A stretch of 64,000 nucleotides of DNA from contig CALLKF010000096.1 in assembly GCA_938008535.1 (NCBI GenBank), positions 7,878-71,877 on the forward strand, read 5' to 3'. Below, in pieces: positions 33,388-43,531 of this stretch. Origin of the DNA: an uncultured Saprospirales bacterium (lineage in GTDB: Bacteria > Bacteroidota > Bacteroidia > Chitinophagales > JADIYW01). Made by a program: the position numbers and the translations under genes. Each line of letters starts with the position of its first letter. The first letter of the stretch is position 1. The notes beneath the pieces were generated by a model that worked only from the letters and a program-made list of their open reading frames with translations, searched no databases and was not told the origin of the DNA.

Positions 33388-34755
33388 ATGAAAAACAATA
33401 AATTACTTTATAGTTTACTTGCTGTTGCAATTGTAGGAATAATTTGTGCTGTTATTTTTGGCAAGAATAAGAAATCCAATGGCACTGAAGTTGAAATGCA
33501 AACAGTTGCCACGCATGATATTGTGCAAACGGTAACTGCAAGTGGAAAAATATATCCTGAAGAAGAAGTTAAAATCAGTTCAGATGTTTCTGGTGAAATC
33601 ATTGAATTGTATGTAAAAGAAGGTGACAGTGTAAAAAAAGGACAATTATTGGCACGTATCAAACCAGAAAGTTACCAAGCAAATGTAGAACAAAGCCAAG
33701 CGCAATTAGATAATACCAAAGCGCAACTTTCTACTGCACAAGCACGCATAGCACAAGCAAACGCTATTGTAGCACAAGCACAAGCTCAATACATAAACTC
33801 GCAAACTGCTTATACAAGAGCGCAAGAATTATTGACAAAAAAAATAATCTCTAAAGCTGATTTTGAAAGTGCAGAAGCTGCCTTGAAAACATCAAAAGCA
33901 AATGTAGAAAGTGCTAAAGCTGATGTAGAAGCTGCGAAACATACAGCAGATGCTGCAGGTTACACAATTAAAGCATCGAATGCAGTAATTAAAGAAGCGC
34001 AAATTAATTTGAATAAAACAACGATATATGCGCCAATGAGTGGTGTGGTTTCTTTGCTAAATGTAAAAAAAGGCGAAAAAGTGGTAGGAACTTTACAAAT
34101 GAGTGGCACCGAAATGATGCGCATTGCTAACTTCGACAACATGGAAGTTAGAGTTGATGTAAGTGAAGGTGAAATTACAAAAGTAAAACTCGGTGATACT
34201 GCTGAAATTGAAGTAGATGCTTATTTAGATAGAAAATTTATTGGTATTGTTTCATCAGTTGCCAATACTTCAAAAGGTGCAAGTGGTAGTTTAGTAAGTA
34301 CAGATCAATCGACCAATTTTGTAGTAAAAATCAGAATTGATAAAAGTTCTTACAAAGATATTTTAGAAGAAACCAGCAAGCCATTTTTGCCAGGTATGTC
34401 TGCAACAGTTGACGTGAAAACAAAGAAAAAATTTGGCGTGGTTGCTGTACCAATTCAAGCAGTAACTACTAAAGATACTGTGTATAACGGCACTACACAT
34501 ACCAAAGAAATCATTTTTGTAAATGAAAATGGAAAAGCTAAATTAACAGAAGTAAAAACTGGTATTCAAGATGATACCTATATTGAAATTACGAGTGGTT
34601 TAACTGGTAAAGAAAAAATTGTCACTGGTCCATACAACGTGCTTTCTAAAGATTTAAAAAATGGCACAGCAATTAAAGAAATAACAGAAGCAACAAAAAA
34701 GAAAAACGAAGAAAAAGAGAAGAAAAAAGCTGAAGACAAAGACGAAGACAAGTAA
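33388..34755 (+). CDS. HlyD/MacA-type periplasmic adaptor
   Basis: 455 residues. One N-terminal membrane anchor (LLYSLLAVAIVGIICAVIFG) is followed by a lipoyl half (VSGEIIELYVKEGDSVKKGQ), a long helical hairpin (about 90-210, Ala/Gln-rich), the second lipoyl half (IYAPMSGVVSLLNVKKGEKV), beta-barrel and membrane-proximal domains, and a Lys/Glu-rich tail (about 430-455). It belongs with the TolC protein just upstream. The expected MacB-like ABC permease is not adjacent; the next gene is on the opposite strand. Confidence 0.88.
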   Translation: MKNNKLLYSLLAVAIVGIICAVIFGKNKKSNGTEVEMQTVATHDIVQTVTASGKIYPEEEVKISSDVSGEIIELYVKEGDSVKKGQLLARIKPESYQANVEQSQAQLDNTKAQLSTAQARIAQANAIVAQAQAQYINSQTAYTRAQELLTKKIISKADFESAEAALKTSKANVESAKADVEAAKHTADAAGYTIKASNAVIKEAQINLNKTTIYAPMSGVVSLLNVKKGEKVVGTLQMSGTEMMRIANFDNMEVRVDVSEGEITKVKLGDTAEIEVDAYLDRKFIGIVSSVANTSKGASGSLVSTDQSTNFVVKIRIDKSSYKDILEETSKPFLPGMSATVDVKTKKKFGVVAVPIQAVTTKDTVYNGTTHTKEIIFVNENGKAKLTEVKTGIQDDTYIEITSGLTGKEKIVTGPYNVLSKDLKNGTAIKEITEATKKKNEEKEKKKAEDKDEDK

Positions 34756-34761
34756 TTCTGT

Positions 34762-35478
34762 TTATCCAAAAAAATTATACTTTACGATGCAATACAGCGC
34801 GCGAAAGGCGTCTTTCATTCCAATTTTTTTACCTTCTTCGTACGTTCTTCCATAGTAAGAAATACCAACTTCATAGACTCTGATTTTTGGAATTTTTGAC
34901 ATTTTTGCTGTTACTTCTGGTTCAAATCCAAATCGGTTTTCTTTTAAATCGATACTTTGTATAATTTCTCTGCGAAACATTTTGTAGCAAGTTTCCATAT
35001 CGGTTAAATTCAAATTTGTTAGCATGTTAGAAGCAAATGTCAGCATTTTATTTCCAATAGTATGCCAGAAAAACAAGATGCGATGCGGTTTGCCACCCAT
35101 GAAACGCGAGCCATAAACCACATCAGCAAAGCCATCTAAAATAGGTTTCAGTAAAATATTAAATTCGTTCGGATCGTATTCTAAATCAGCATCTTGAACG
35201 ATTACGAAATCACCTGTAGCACTTTGAATACCAGTACGTAAGGCAGCACCTTTGCCTTTGTTGATGTCGTGTTTTTTGTACACAATTGAAACACTAGGAT
35301 TTGCTTGCTGAAACGCCAAAACTTGCTGTTCTGTTGAATCTTTTGAACAATCATTCACAACAATAATTTCTTTTTCAATGCCATTAATCAATTGCACAGC
35401 ATCTATTTTTTGCAAGATGTTTTGTATAGTATTTGCTTCGTTGTACGCTGGAACTATGATGGATAATTTTTCAGGCAT
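34762..35478 (-). CDS. GT2 glycosyltransferase (polyprenyl-phosphate mannose-synthase-like)
   Basis: 238 residues, a GT-A fold without membrane segments. Key motifs are IIVPAYNEANTI at the N-terminus, NKGKGAALRTGIQSATGDFV, and the DxD-type VQDADLEYDPNEF (about residue 93). YGSRFMGGKP and the ENRFGFEPEVTAKM motif near 165-200 match DPM1-like enzymes that load a sugar on polyprenyl phosphate. Donor and acceptor cannot be read from sequence. Confidence 0.85.
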   Translation of the reverse strand: MPEKLSIIVPAYNEANTIQNILQKIDAVQLINGIEKEIIVVNDCSKDSTEQQVLAFQQANPSVSIVYKKHDINKGKGAALRTGIQSATGDFVIVQDADLEYDPNEFNILLKPILDGFADVVYGSRFMGGKPHRILFFWHTIGNKMLTFASNMLTNLNLTDMETCYKMFRREIIQSIDLKENRFGFEPEVTAKMSKIPKIRVYEVGISYYGRTYEEGKKIGMKDAFRALYCIVKYNFFG

Positions 35479-35494
35479 TATTTTATAATTGCAA

Positions 35495-35502
35495 CAAAAA
35501 TA
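35495..35502 (-). promoter_or_regulatory. -7 box (TATTTTTG) of the GT2 gene
   Basis: Minus-strand TAnnTTTG box, 16 bases before the start codon at 35478. Confidence 0.5.
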
Positions 35503-35521
35503 AAGATTTTAATGTAATAAT

Positions 35522-36748
35522 TTATGGAATCCAGGAATCATCTTTTAATCGTTTAAAAATAGAATCCGTTACCATTTGTTGAACCTTAACGCTTGGATGA
35601 CCATCTAAAGTGCTCACTATTTGCTGTCTGCGTTTTAGCTGATTGCAAATTGGCATTGCATCCAAATAATTTAAATTAGTTAGTTTGAGCTGCTTAATAA
35701 ATTGTTGATAATAGTAAGCTGCTTTACTATCTTCATTTCCAGGAAAAGGAAACGATACAATTAGCAACTTAATTTGGTGTTCTTTTAATTCTTTATCAAT
35801 CATTAATAAGTTGGAAAAATGTTTTCTTAATTTGGCTGAATCTGAGTATGGATAGTTTGGAATTTCATTTATTTGCGTATTTATTGTACCAGAAAGAATA
35901 CCTGCAATTCCGCGCACAGCATCGCCAATAATGGTATACGAAAGGAAATTTATAAAGAATGATTCTTTAATAAAAAAATCAACAAATCCATTGCTGTTAT
36001 TGATTTCTTCAGCTTCCTCAATTTGATTTGTTTCGTCGTTATTGTCTAAATATTCCAAATCATTTGGAACATGTACTAGAATTAATTTATCATATTTATA
36101 CGGAAAGTTTTTCAATCGATCAAATTCATCTGTTGTGGTTGAACCATTCTTCCCTAAATTAAAAACACGATACGAATTTCCTAATTTTTTTTCTAATAAG
36201 TTAGACATTCTGTCTTGCACATTTTTGGTGCCATGTCCAGCCACATAACTATCACCAAGCATTACCATTTTATTTTTCAACGTATCTGTTGATGCGTTGT
36301 AAGGTTCGTCTCTGTAGCCAATTTCATTACGTTGCCAGTATTTATTAAACCATAATTTATTGCAATAAGCATAACCAGTTCCTTGACTAATTGGCATATA
36401 CATAAAGACAATTTCAAATGCCAAAAAAAGTAGTGTTACTGAGTAAATCAACAACATTACATTTTTAATTTTAGTAGAAATAGTTAATCTAAAAAAATGA
36501 AGAAAAGAATAAAACAACAACAGCATTGAAATAATCAATAAAACAGTACGTTTATGAATTCCTTCTTGAGCATCGAGTGATTGAAAGACTAATTTTTCTG
36601 TATCGCGAAAAACAAATAACCATAACTGAATGGCAACTAAAACAGGAATGATTGTTTTTAAAATAGGTATAAATTTATTTGCAACTACAGGATTACTACC
36701 TACAGTTGTATTTTTCAAATCACCAGTTTTGTTTTTTTTATTTTTCAT
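35522..36748 (-). CDS. membrane-anchored SGNH-hydrolase-like protein
   Basis: 408 residues from MKNKKNKTGDL. Three membrane segments occupy about residues 30-130. An outward SGNH/GDSL-like domain follows: block I MVMLGDSYVAGHG (nucleophile Ser) and block V LDGHPSV with the D-x-x-H pattern. Such proteins often deacylate or acylate cell-surface sugars, but the substrate is unknown. A longer frame from 36787 would start upstream of a TATTTTTG promoter box (36777-36784), so the later Met is used. Confidence 0.75.
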   Translation of the reverse strand: MKNKKNKTGDLKNTTVGSNPVVANKFIPILKTIIPVLVAIQLWLFVFRDTEKLVFQSLDAQEGIHKRTVLLIISMLLLFYSFLHFFRLTISTKIKNVMLLIYSVTLLFLAFEIVFMYMPISQGTGYAYCNKLWFNKYWQRNEIGYRDEPYNASTDTLKNKMVMLGDSYVAGHGTKNVQDRMSNLLEKKLGNSYRVFNLGKNGSTTTDEFDRLKNFPYKYDKLILVHVPNDLEYLDNNDETNQIEEAEEINNSNGFVDFFIKESFFINFLSYTIIGDAVRGIAGILSGTINTQINEIPNYPYSDSAKLRKHFSNLLMIDKELKEHQIKLLIVSFPFPGNEDSKAAYYYQQFIKQLKLTNLNYLDAMPICNQLKRRQQIVSTLDGHPSVKVQQMVTDSIFKRLKDDSWIP

Positions 36749-36776
36749 TAAGAAAATTGCACGATAATATATCGAA

Positions 36777-36784
36777 CAAAAATA
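36777..36784 (-). promoter_or_regulatory. -7 box (TATTTTTG) of the SGNH gene
   Basis: Minus-strand TAnnTTTG box, 28 bases before the chosen start at 36748. It decides between two possible starts. Confidence 0.55.
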
Positions 36785-36803
36785 CAAAAAGCAATAATCA
36801 AAA

Positions 36804-39635
36804 TTATTTATTCTTTCCTTTTATCCATCTTTCAGCTATGCTTCCTTTTCTCTCTAAATCAAATAACATAGAACCATAATAAATAGCACCAACTTTTGGC
36901 GAACCGTACGCTTCAATATGTTGGTTGTTGTAGATATTTGAGCCACCAACTTGCAGCGTAAACCATCGAGGAAATTCATACGAAATCTGCATATCCAACA
37001 TATGGTAACTTGGCACTAAGCCATCGCCAAAAGTACTTTCCCATTGGTATTTATCTACCCATTTAAAATTCAAACCAAAACCTAAACCTTTCCAAATGCG
37101 TTGCGCACTTAAGCCAATATTGAATTTATGTTTAGATGTATTAAAACCAGGAATAATTGGATCAACTAATTTTTTTGTATTTAAATCTGAATACGTGTAA
37201 TTCACTGCAGCTACTATACTTTTCCAAATATAATAATTCAAACCAATCGAAGCACCATACGCATTTACATGTTGTCGCGCATTAACTGGTCGCTGATATA
37301 AACGAGTATATGCATTTTTTAACATAGCATCATTTCCAGCTTCGGTTCCAATAATAATATCTTCAGCTGATGGAATATAATATCGGATATCGCCAATAAA
37401 ATTAAAATACCGATTTAAATATGCTACAAAATCAATGTATAATTTTTTTACTACAACTCCACGATATCCAAATTCGAAAGAGTTTACTTGTTCTGGTTTT
37501 AATTTATCAAATTTTACTACTTTTAATAAATTATAATTTGGAACTAAGTTCGTGTTGTAATCTGCCTGAAAATCTTTTACCGATTGAAATTCATAACCAG
37601 TAACTCCATTTAAATTTCCTAATAAATTGATAGCACCTAAATTGAGTGAAATGTATTGATTCTGAAGCGTTGGCGCACGAAATGCTTGTTGATAAGAGAA
37701 ACGAATGGAATGATTTTTATACGTACCAATTGCTGAAATTCTCGGAGAAAACTGCACTTTGAAATTCTTAGATTTATCGATGCGTGCTGAGCCAACAATT
37801 TTCAAATGCTTATCAAAAAGCTCTACTGTTAATTGTGTGTATCCACCAACTTCATAGGTTTTTAAATCCTGAAACTTTGCTTTTAAATTTGGAGAACCAT
37901 CTGCTAAAGTATCTGCTTTATTTAAAAGTGTATCAAAGAAAATAGAACCATACGAACGAGGAATAAATAAACGATAAGACACACCAGAAATCCAGTTTAT
38001 ATTATGTTTGAAAGTATGATTGTAAGAAGCTTCTACATGGTGCATCGAAGATTTATCCTGAAATTTTGCACCAGTAACCAAATTGGCATCATTTACAATT
38101 ATATTATAAGCAGAATCAAATGCAGCCGTTCCAGGTTGTAAAAATGCACCATCAAACGCTTTCTGCAATGCGTACGCACGCGTAGTTAACACATCAGCTT
38201 CATTTGGGTCATCTTTGAAACCGTTTGTAAATTCAGACAGTTTTCCAAAATATTCTCTAACGAAATTAGAAACATAATTAGCAATTCCAATCTTAGAAAG
38301 GTTGATAGCACCAAAAACCATATCATACGATTTACCAGCATTTTCTTGTGTTGTGTAATATTTTACTTGTAATCCTTTGTAATCAAACTGCACTTTGTGT
38401 TGTTGAAATAAAATATTTTTTATGTTGTAACGATTAGAACCTTGATAGACTGCTGTGCCACGACCGAATTTATACTGATATTCAATCTGCATATCTTTTA
38501 TAGGTCTCGCGTATAATGCAAATGCAGCTTTTATGCTTTCTGTTTTTCCGTCAGATAAATCTTTTTCTCTGTAACCAGGTGCATTTACGCGTATGGTTCC
38601 TGGAAAAGCCACAGGAAAAAAATCTAAATATGCATTCAACGCTCTAAATTGACGTGCTTTTGCAGTATCATCACTGAATTGTAATTTCCGAACAATAGTA
38701 CTTACATTAACATCGGTACCAACATCACCATATACATTTGCAACAGAATCGTCGGCAACCCAATCATTTGCACGAAAATATTGTGCAGCTATTTTAAAGC
38801 CAACAATATCACGTCCATGTTTTTTCTTTCCAAATGCGTTTGCATATCGCACTTGAGCATCTACCATTTGTCGAGAGCCACCTTTAATTTTTACTTGTAA
38901 ATTTTTATAATCGAACGGATTTTTAGTTTGCATACTCACAATTCCTTGAAAAGCATTTGCACCATATAAAGCAGACGATGCACCTGAAATAATCTCAACA
39001 CTTTCTAAATCCAAATCAGATGCACCAACTAAATTACCAACTGGAAAATTTAAACCAGGTGCTTGATTGTCCATTCCATCAATAAATTGAACTACACGAA
39101 CAGGTGCAGTAGTGTTGAATCCACGTGTATTAAATACTTGAAAACCCATACTTGAAGTAGTAATATCGACATCTTTTAAATTACCTAAACTTTGATAAAA
39201 GTTACCAGATGCAACACTTTGTATTTGTTTTGAATTTAATTTTTGAATAGATGATGGTGATGTTTGAATACGTTCACTTAATCGCGAAGCTGAAATAACG
39301 ACATCATTACTTACTCTGATTTCTTCTGATTGTAAGGATGCATTAATATTTTGATTAGGTTCTGTAATATCTATTTGTTGAGTTGCAAAACCAAGATATG
39401 TAATTTCCAATTTTGCTGGCAAAGTAACCGCTGCTTTTATTTCAAAATTTCCATCTAAATCAGTAACTGCACCAAAGTTGGTTCCAATAATTTGCACATT
39501 AGCACCAATTAATGCTTCTTTATTTTTATCGGTGATTTTTCCTTTTACAGTAATATCTTCTGCATGTAATGCATTTGTAATAAAAGAAAATAGTAAAATG
39601 AAAAATAATTTTTTAAGATTATTTGCTTGATTCAT
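36804..39635 (-). CDS. TonB-dependent outer-membrane receptor
   Basis: 943 residues. A signal peptide (ending NALHAED) precedes a carboxypeptidase-regulatory-like domain (about 27-110: VKGKITDKNKEALIGANVQI). A plug (about 115-230, with SSALYGANAFQGIVSMQTKN) and a large barrel follow. There is no SusD partner. The gene lies 27 bases after a secreted CocE-type hydrolase gene on the same strand, suggesting uptake of peptide or ester products released by that enzyme. The substrate is inference. Confidence 0.88.
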   Translation of the reverse strand: MNQANNLKKLFFILLFSFITNALHAEDITVKGKITDKNKEALIGANVQIIGTNFGAVTDLDGNFEIKAAVTLPAKLEITYLGFATQQIDITEPNQNINASLQSEEIRVSNDVVISASRLSERIQTSPSSIQKLNSKQIQSVASGNFYQSLGNLKDVDITTSSMGFQVFNTRGFNTTAPVRVVQFIDGMDNQAPGLNFPVGNLVGASDLDLESVEIISGASSALYGANAFQGIVSMQTKNPFDYKNLQVKIKGGSRQMVDAQVRYANAFGKKKHGRDIVGFKIAAQYFRANDWVADDSVANVYGDVGTDVNVSTIVRKLQFSDDTAKARQFRALNAYLDFFPVAFPGTIRVNAPGYREKDLSDGKTESIKAAFALYARPIKDMQIEYQYKFGRGTAVYQGSNRYNIKNILFQQHKVQFDYKGLQVKYYTTQENAGKSYDMVFGAINLSKIGIANYVSNFVREYFGKLSEFTNGFKDDPNEADVLTTRAYALQKAFDGAFLQPGTAAFDSAYNIIVNDANLVTGAKFQDKSSMHHVEASYNHTFKHNINWISGVSYRLFIPRSYGSIFFDTLLNKADTLADGSPNLKAKFQDLKTYEVGGYTQLTVELFDKHLKIVGSARIDKSKNFKVQFSPRISAIGTYKNHSIRFSYQQAFRAPTLQNQYISLNLGAINLLGNLNGVTGYEFQSVKDFQADYNTNLVPNYNLLKVVKFDKLKPEQVNSFEFGYRGVVVKKLYIDFVAYLNRYFNFIGDIRYYIPSAEDIIIGTEAGNDAMLKNAYTRLYQRPVNARQHVNAYGASIGLNYYIWKSIVAAVNYTYSDLNTKKLVDPIIPGFNTSKHKFNIGLSAQRIWKGLGFGLNFKWVDKYQWESTFGDGLVPSYHMLDMQISYEFPRWFTLQVGGSNIYNNQHIEAYGSPKVGAIYYGSMLFDLERKGSIAERWIKGKNK

Positions 39636-39662
39636 TTGGTTTGGTTTTTAGTTAGTAAAAAA

Positions 39663-42614
39663 TTAATTAACAGTAAAAGATTTTGTTATTTTCTGATTTT
39701 CGTCTTTCACGTCAATAATTTCTAATAAATATTGACCTTTAGCTAAAATGGAAACGTCAAATTGATGCTGTTCATTGATTTCATTCGAAATTAATTTTTC
39801 GCCTAACATATTATAAATCGTAGCTGTGTATTTTCCATTTTTATTGATGAACAATTCAAATTTACCATTACTTGGATTTGGATATAGATTAACGTTCCAA
39901 TTAGGTTTAGTGGTATTTTGTCTGATTGCAGTAATCACGCTTTCAGTTCCGTAAACAGGCAATTCAATATTCGTTGGATATACATCAGAAAAAGCAATGC
40001 GCTGTACAGATGTTCGCGGCGCAAATTCTACACCGTTGTAAATATACGTTCTTCCATCTGATGGTTTGCGACGGAAAAATTCTCCAGCCATTATAGGTAC
40101 ATTCGCAGACGACTGAAAACGTGGATAGTTACTACTTGAAATGAGTACTTTAATTTTGTGTCCTTTAGCAAAAGTATATGCAATAGGATAGCATTGGAAA
40201 TAATATTCGTATAATTTTCCTACATCAATATTTGAAAACGGTGCATTGTCATTTTGAGCACCAACTGCAATAGATTTAGCAAATTCACGAGCTCGCGCAT
40301 TCACTGCACCTTCTACCACAAAAAATTCTTTTCCATCAGGATACACATCTAGAAAGCGAACAAAAAAATCGCAATCAGTTGGACCAGAAGCTGCGTTTAA
40401 AGGATTTGATTTTGCGTATAATTTCACTTTTGGAAATCCAATTATACATAATGAATCAGGAAGAATTTCTGTTTCAAATTTAATTACACCTTCACGATTC
40501 ATGGTAAACTTTGCGAAGTTAGTATCTGCTAAATTCATTTGTCCTTGCGACTCGCGATCGCCTTGAGGTGTTTGTTCAATCATGTTACCACCACCAACTG
40601 TAATTACTGGATTATCTGGATCGTGCACATAAACAGAATATCCTTCATCTGAAACTGGTTTTTTAAAATCTAATCTGCCTGATTTATGCAGATACATGTT
40701 GTGCCAATTTACGTTTCTGATTGGAAAAGTATCAGAAGAAAACCAATAGTTACCAGCATATGAAACAGTTGCGCTATCGTTGGATGCTCCAACAACATAA
40801 AAGCGAACAGAAGGAACATCATTCTCGAAATCAGCAACTGGAATGGAATCAATTTTAGATGTTGTACCAACACCTTGAATTACTGGATTATCTAATTTGG
40901 GCACATCAAACGTTAAAGGAATAATTAAATTATTTGCTAATCGAATTTCAACTGGCAATTGATTTAATCCATCAGCACCTAATAAAAAATTAATTAATTC
41001 AGTAAATTTTAATTTATAGTCTTTTGCTGGAAAACGAATCTGCAACCAAGGTAGAGCAGGAATTGGTGTTTGCCAAGCAGTTTGTTTTGGAATGAAAATT
41101 TTTGGTTCGCCAACTTTATTATAACCATGTTGATTTAAATTGTATCGAAACCAACCAATTAATTCTGATTTGGTAATGTCACCTAAGTTGATATCAGAAC
41201 CATTTGCTCCAAAATTATTAATATCTATTTTAGTTAAATCTGCTATATTTTTTGGATACATTTTATCACCAGTTTTTCTAGAAGCGATAGTTTGATGAGC
41301 CCAAGGTCCGATAATTAATTTTTGTAATTTCTTTTTTTGAGTGATATTTTTTTCAATTAAATCATGTGTTTCAATGGAGCCATCCACAAAAATGTCCCAC
41401 CAGCCAGCAACATGATAAACTGGCACTTCCATATTTCCATATCTTGAATAAGTGCCATTTTTATCGCTTTCGCCATTGATATCTACAGGTGCTTTGCTAG
41501 CATCCATATCACTTCTACCAATAGAATTTGGATAATAACCACACGGTGAATTTTCGTATCGAACAGTAACAAAATGATCGATAGCTTTATTGGAAGCGTC
41601 GAACTTATCTGGTGTGCCATAATCTTTTGATGAGTGAATGTCATCATCAATACTCATATCAATACCCATCAAATCATCGCGCGTATCTTTAATTTGTCCA
41701 CGCAACCAACCAGTCACCAACATATCTCTTAAACAACCATTATGAAAACCAGTACTTTTGTAAAATTCTAAAGGACCCACAATTGGAAACAAGCATTTTA
41801 AACCAGGTTGTGTTGGATCTATTTTATGTGCTGCTGCTGCTTGCAATTGATTGTATCCAAGTGCTGAAGCGCCAAATGTTCCGATAGAACCATTGTATGC
41901 TAAATCAACAGTGTCCATAATTCCATCGTTGTTTAAATCGTAGTTTCTTTTTAAACCTGTTTTTACAAATTCAATGGTGTTGTAACCATCTTCATGGTTG
42001 TTTCCATTTCTTGGATCTGATAAATCAGTAATATCTAAAACATGTTTGTAATTATGATATGCCCATTTTTTCCAACTATCTGAATATAGTGGCAAATAAA
42101 CACCTTGTGAAGCATATCGACCACGCATATCTTGCATCACACCAACATAACCCAGCAATGACATAGCAGAAGTAATGGTAACATTTCCACCATCTTTTCC
42201 ATAAGGTGTGCGTTGTAATATCATTGGTAATTGATATGGATTTGGATTTTCATGTCCATTAATTGAATCATAAATGATATACTGAAATCCTTTTTGCAAG
42301 AGTGTAGCACTAATTGGAATTATAATAGAATCAGGTTGTATCAATGGAAATAAAGGATTTTTAAAACCTAAACGATAGCTCAAAACAAAACTATCTTGTA
42401 AAATTGGCAGATATACATCAGACATTAATTTAGTTCCGTCTGGCATTGTAAATGGAACTTGTGTCCGAGTCGCAAAATCTGATAAATCGTCTAAAGTTCC
42501 GTTAATTTTATCACCTCTTATTTCAACAGCACCTGGAATTGGAAAATATTTAGTTTGTGCTTTTGATTTTATTGTCAATGACATTAACATAATGATTGAA
42601 ATCCATTTTTTCAT
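39663..42614 (-). CDS. secreted CocE/NonD-type X-Pro peptidase-like hydrolase with T9SS sorting domain
   Basis: 983 residues with a signal peptide (LTIKSKAQ). The alpha/beta-hydrolase domain carries PFTMPDGTKLMSDVYLP, RTPYGKDGG, MQDMRGRYAS and the nucleophile elbow FGASALGY. The helical cap and WWDIFVDGSIETH with the acid region follow, then the jelly-roll C-terminal domain (DFFVRFLDVYPDGK). The last 75 residues (YPNPSNGKFELFINKNGKY ...) are a type A T9SS sorting domain, so it is exported to the surface or medium. The family cleaves X-Pro peptides or esters. Confidence 0.87.
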   Translation of the reverse strand: MKKWISIIMLMSLTIKSKAQTKYFPIPGAVEIRGDKINGTLDDLSDFATRTQVPFTMPDGTKLMSDVYLPILQDSFVLSYRLGFKNPLFPLIQPDSIIIPISATLLQKGFQYIIYDSINGHENPNPYQLPMILQRTPYGKDGGNVTITSAMSLLGYVGVMQDMRGRYASQGVYLPLYSDSWKKWAYHNYKHVLDITDLSDPRNGNNHEDGYNTIEFVKTGLKRNYDLNNDGIMDTVDLAYNGSIGTFGASALGYNQLQAAAAHKIDPTQPGLKCLFPIVGPLEFYKSTGFHNGCLRDMLVTGWLRGQIKDTRDDLMGIDMSIDDDIHSSKDYGTPDKFDASNKAIDHFVTVRYENSPCGYYPNSIGRSDMDASKAPVDINGESDKNGTYSRYGNMEVPVYHVAGWWDIFVDGSIETHDLIEKNITQKKKLQKLIIGPWAHQTIASRKTGDKMYPKNIADLTKIDINNFGANGSDINLGDITKSELIGWFRYNLNQHGYNKVGEPKIFIPKQTAWQTPIPALPWLQIRFPAKDYKLKFTELINFLLGADGLNQLPVEIRLANNLIIPLTFDVPKLDNPVIQGVGTTSKIDSIPVADFENDVPSVRFYVVGASNDSATVSYAGNYWFSSDTFPIRNVNWHNMYLHKSGRLDFKKPVSDEGYSVYVHDPDNPVITVGGGNMIEQTPQGDRESQGQMNLADTNFAKFTMNREGVIKFETEILPDSLCIIGFPKVKLYAKSNPLNAASGPTDCDFFVRFLDVYPDGKEFFVVEGAVNARAREFAKSIAVGAQNDNAPFSNIDVGKLYEYYFQCYPIAYTFAKGHKIKVLISSSNYPRFQSSANVPIMAGEFFRRKPSDGRTYIYNGVEFAPRTSVQRIAFSDVYPTNIELPVYGTESVITAIRQNTTKPNWNVNLYPNPSNGKFELFINKNGKYTATIYNMLGEKLISNEINEQHQFDVSILAKGQYLLEIIDVKDENQKITKSFTVN

Positions 42615-42680
42615 AGCAGTATATTTCTTGAAAGTTAAGAAAATAAATTCTAAATGTTAAAAATAGTTATTAAAATTTTT

Positions 42681-42712
42681 TTGACAATTTCAGATATGAT
42701 AATTTATCTTTG
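42681..42712 (+). promoter_or_regulatory. terC promoter, near-leaderless
   Basis: TTGACA (42681-42686) and TATCTTTG (42705-42712) with an 18-base spacer. The -7 box ends 5 bases before the ATG at 42718. Confidence 0.65.
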
Positions 42713-42717
42713 CAGGA

Positions 42718-43530
42718 ATGGAACACATATTAGGTGATATTTCAATACAGCAAGCAATTTTAATTGTAATCAATCTAATAGTGATAGAAAGTTTATTGTC
42801 AGTTGACAATGCAGCCGTGTTGGCTACAATGGTAATGGATTTACCTAAAGAACAACGTAAAAAGGCATTAAAATATGGAATTATTGGCGCCTACGTTTTT
42901 CGAGGAATTTGTCTATTATTAGCTGCTTGGTTAATTAAAATTTGGTGGTTAAAATCTGTTGGTGGTTTTTATCTTATTTATTTATTTGTTGATTATTTTA
43001 AATCTAAATCAACCAAAGAAACAGAAGATGACACGTTAAACAAACAGGAAAATAAAATCTATAAATATACCATTGGATTATTTGGAAAATTTTGGTCGAC
43101 TGTAATTTTGGTCGAGATTATGGATTTAGCTTTTTCTATTGACAATGTTTTTGCTGCTGTAGCATTTACCAATAATATTTACCTTATTTGGATTGGCGTT
43201 TTTATCGGAATTTTAGCCATGCGTTTTGTAGCACAAGCATTTGTGAAAATTATGGAAAAATATCCATTCTTGGAAACTGCTGCATTTTTAGTAATTGGAA
43301 TTTTAGGATTGAAACTATTACTTTCATTTCCAGCACACTTTTTACATGACAATGCCATTTTTAAATTTATTGAAAGCGAACGATTTGATTTAATTATATC
43401 ATTCGTAACTGTTTTGGTTTTTGCAATACCTATAGTAACATCTTTTCTTTTCAATTTTCCAAAAAAAAATAATTCTATTAAAACTGAAACCGATACTGAT
43501 TTAGAAAAACAAAATAAGCAGATAAACTAA
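42718..43530 (+). CDS. TerC/Alx-family membrane protein
   Basis: 270 residues with seven or more membrane segments. The family's paired acidic motifs are present: ESLLSVDNAAVLATMV (about residue 24) and EIMDLAFSIDNVFAAVAF (about 138). TerC/Alx proteins are implicated in manganese export and metal loading of secreted proteins; that function is taken from the family. The tail is Lys-rich and cytoplasmic. Ends one base before the convergent msrA gene. Confidence 0.88.
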   Translation: MEHILGDISIQQAILIVINLIVIESLLSVDNAAVLATMVMDLPKEQRKKALKYGIIGAYVFRGICLLLAAWLIKIWWLKSVGGFYLIYLFVDYFKSKSTKETEDDTLNKQENKIYKYTIGLFGKFWSTVILVEIMDLAFSIDNVFAAVAFTNNIYLIWIGVFIGILAMRFVAQAFVKIMEKYPFLETAAFLVIGILGLKLLLSFPAHFLHDNAIFKFIESERFDLIISFVTVLVFAIPIVTSFLFNFPKKNNSIKTETDTDLEKQNKQIN

Positions 43531-43531
43531 A

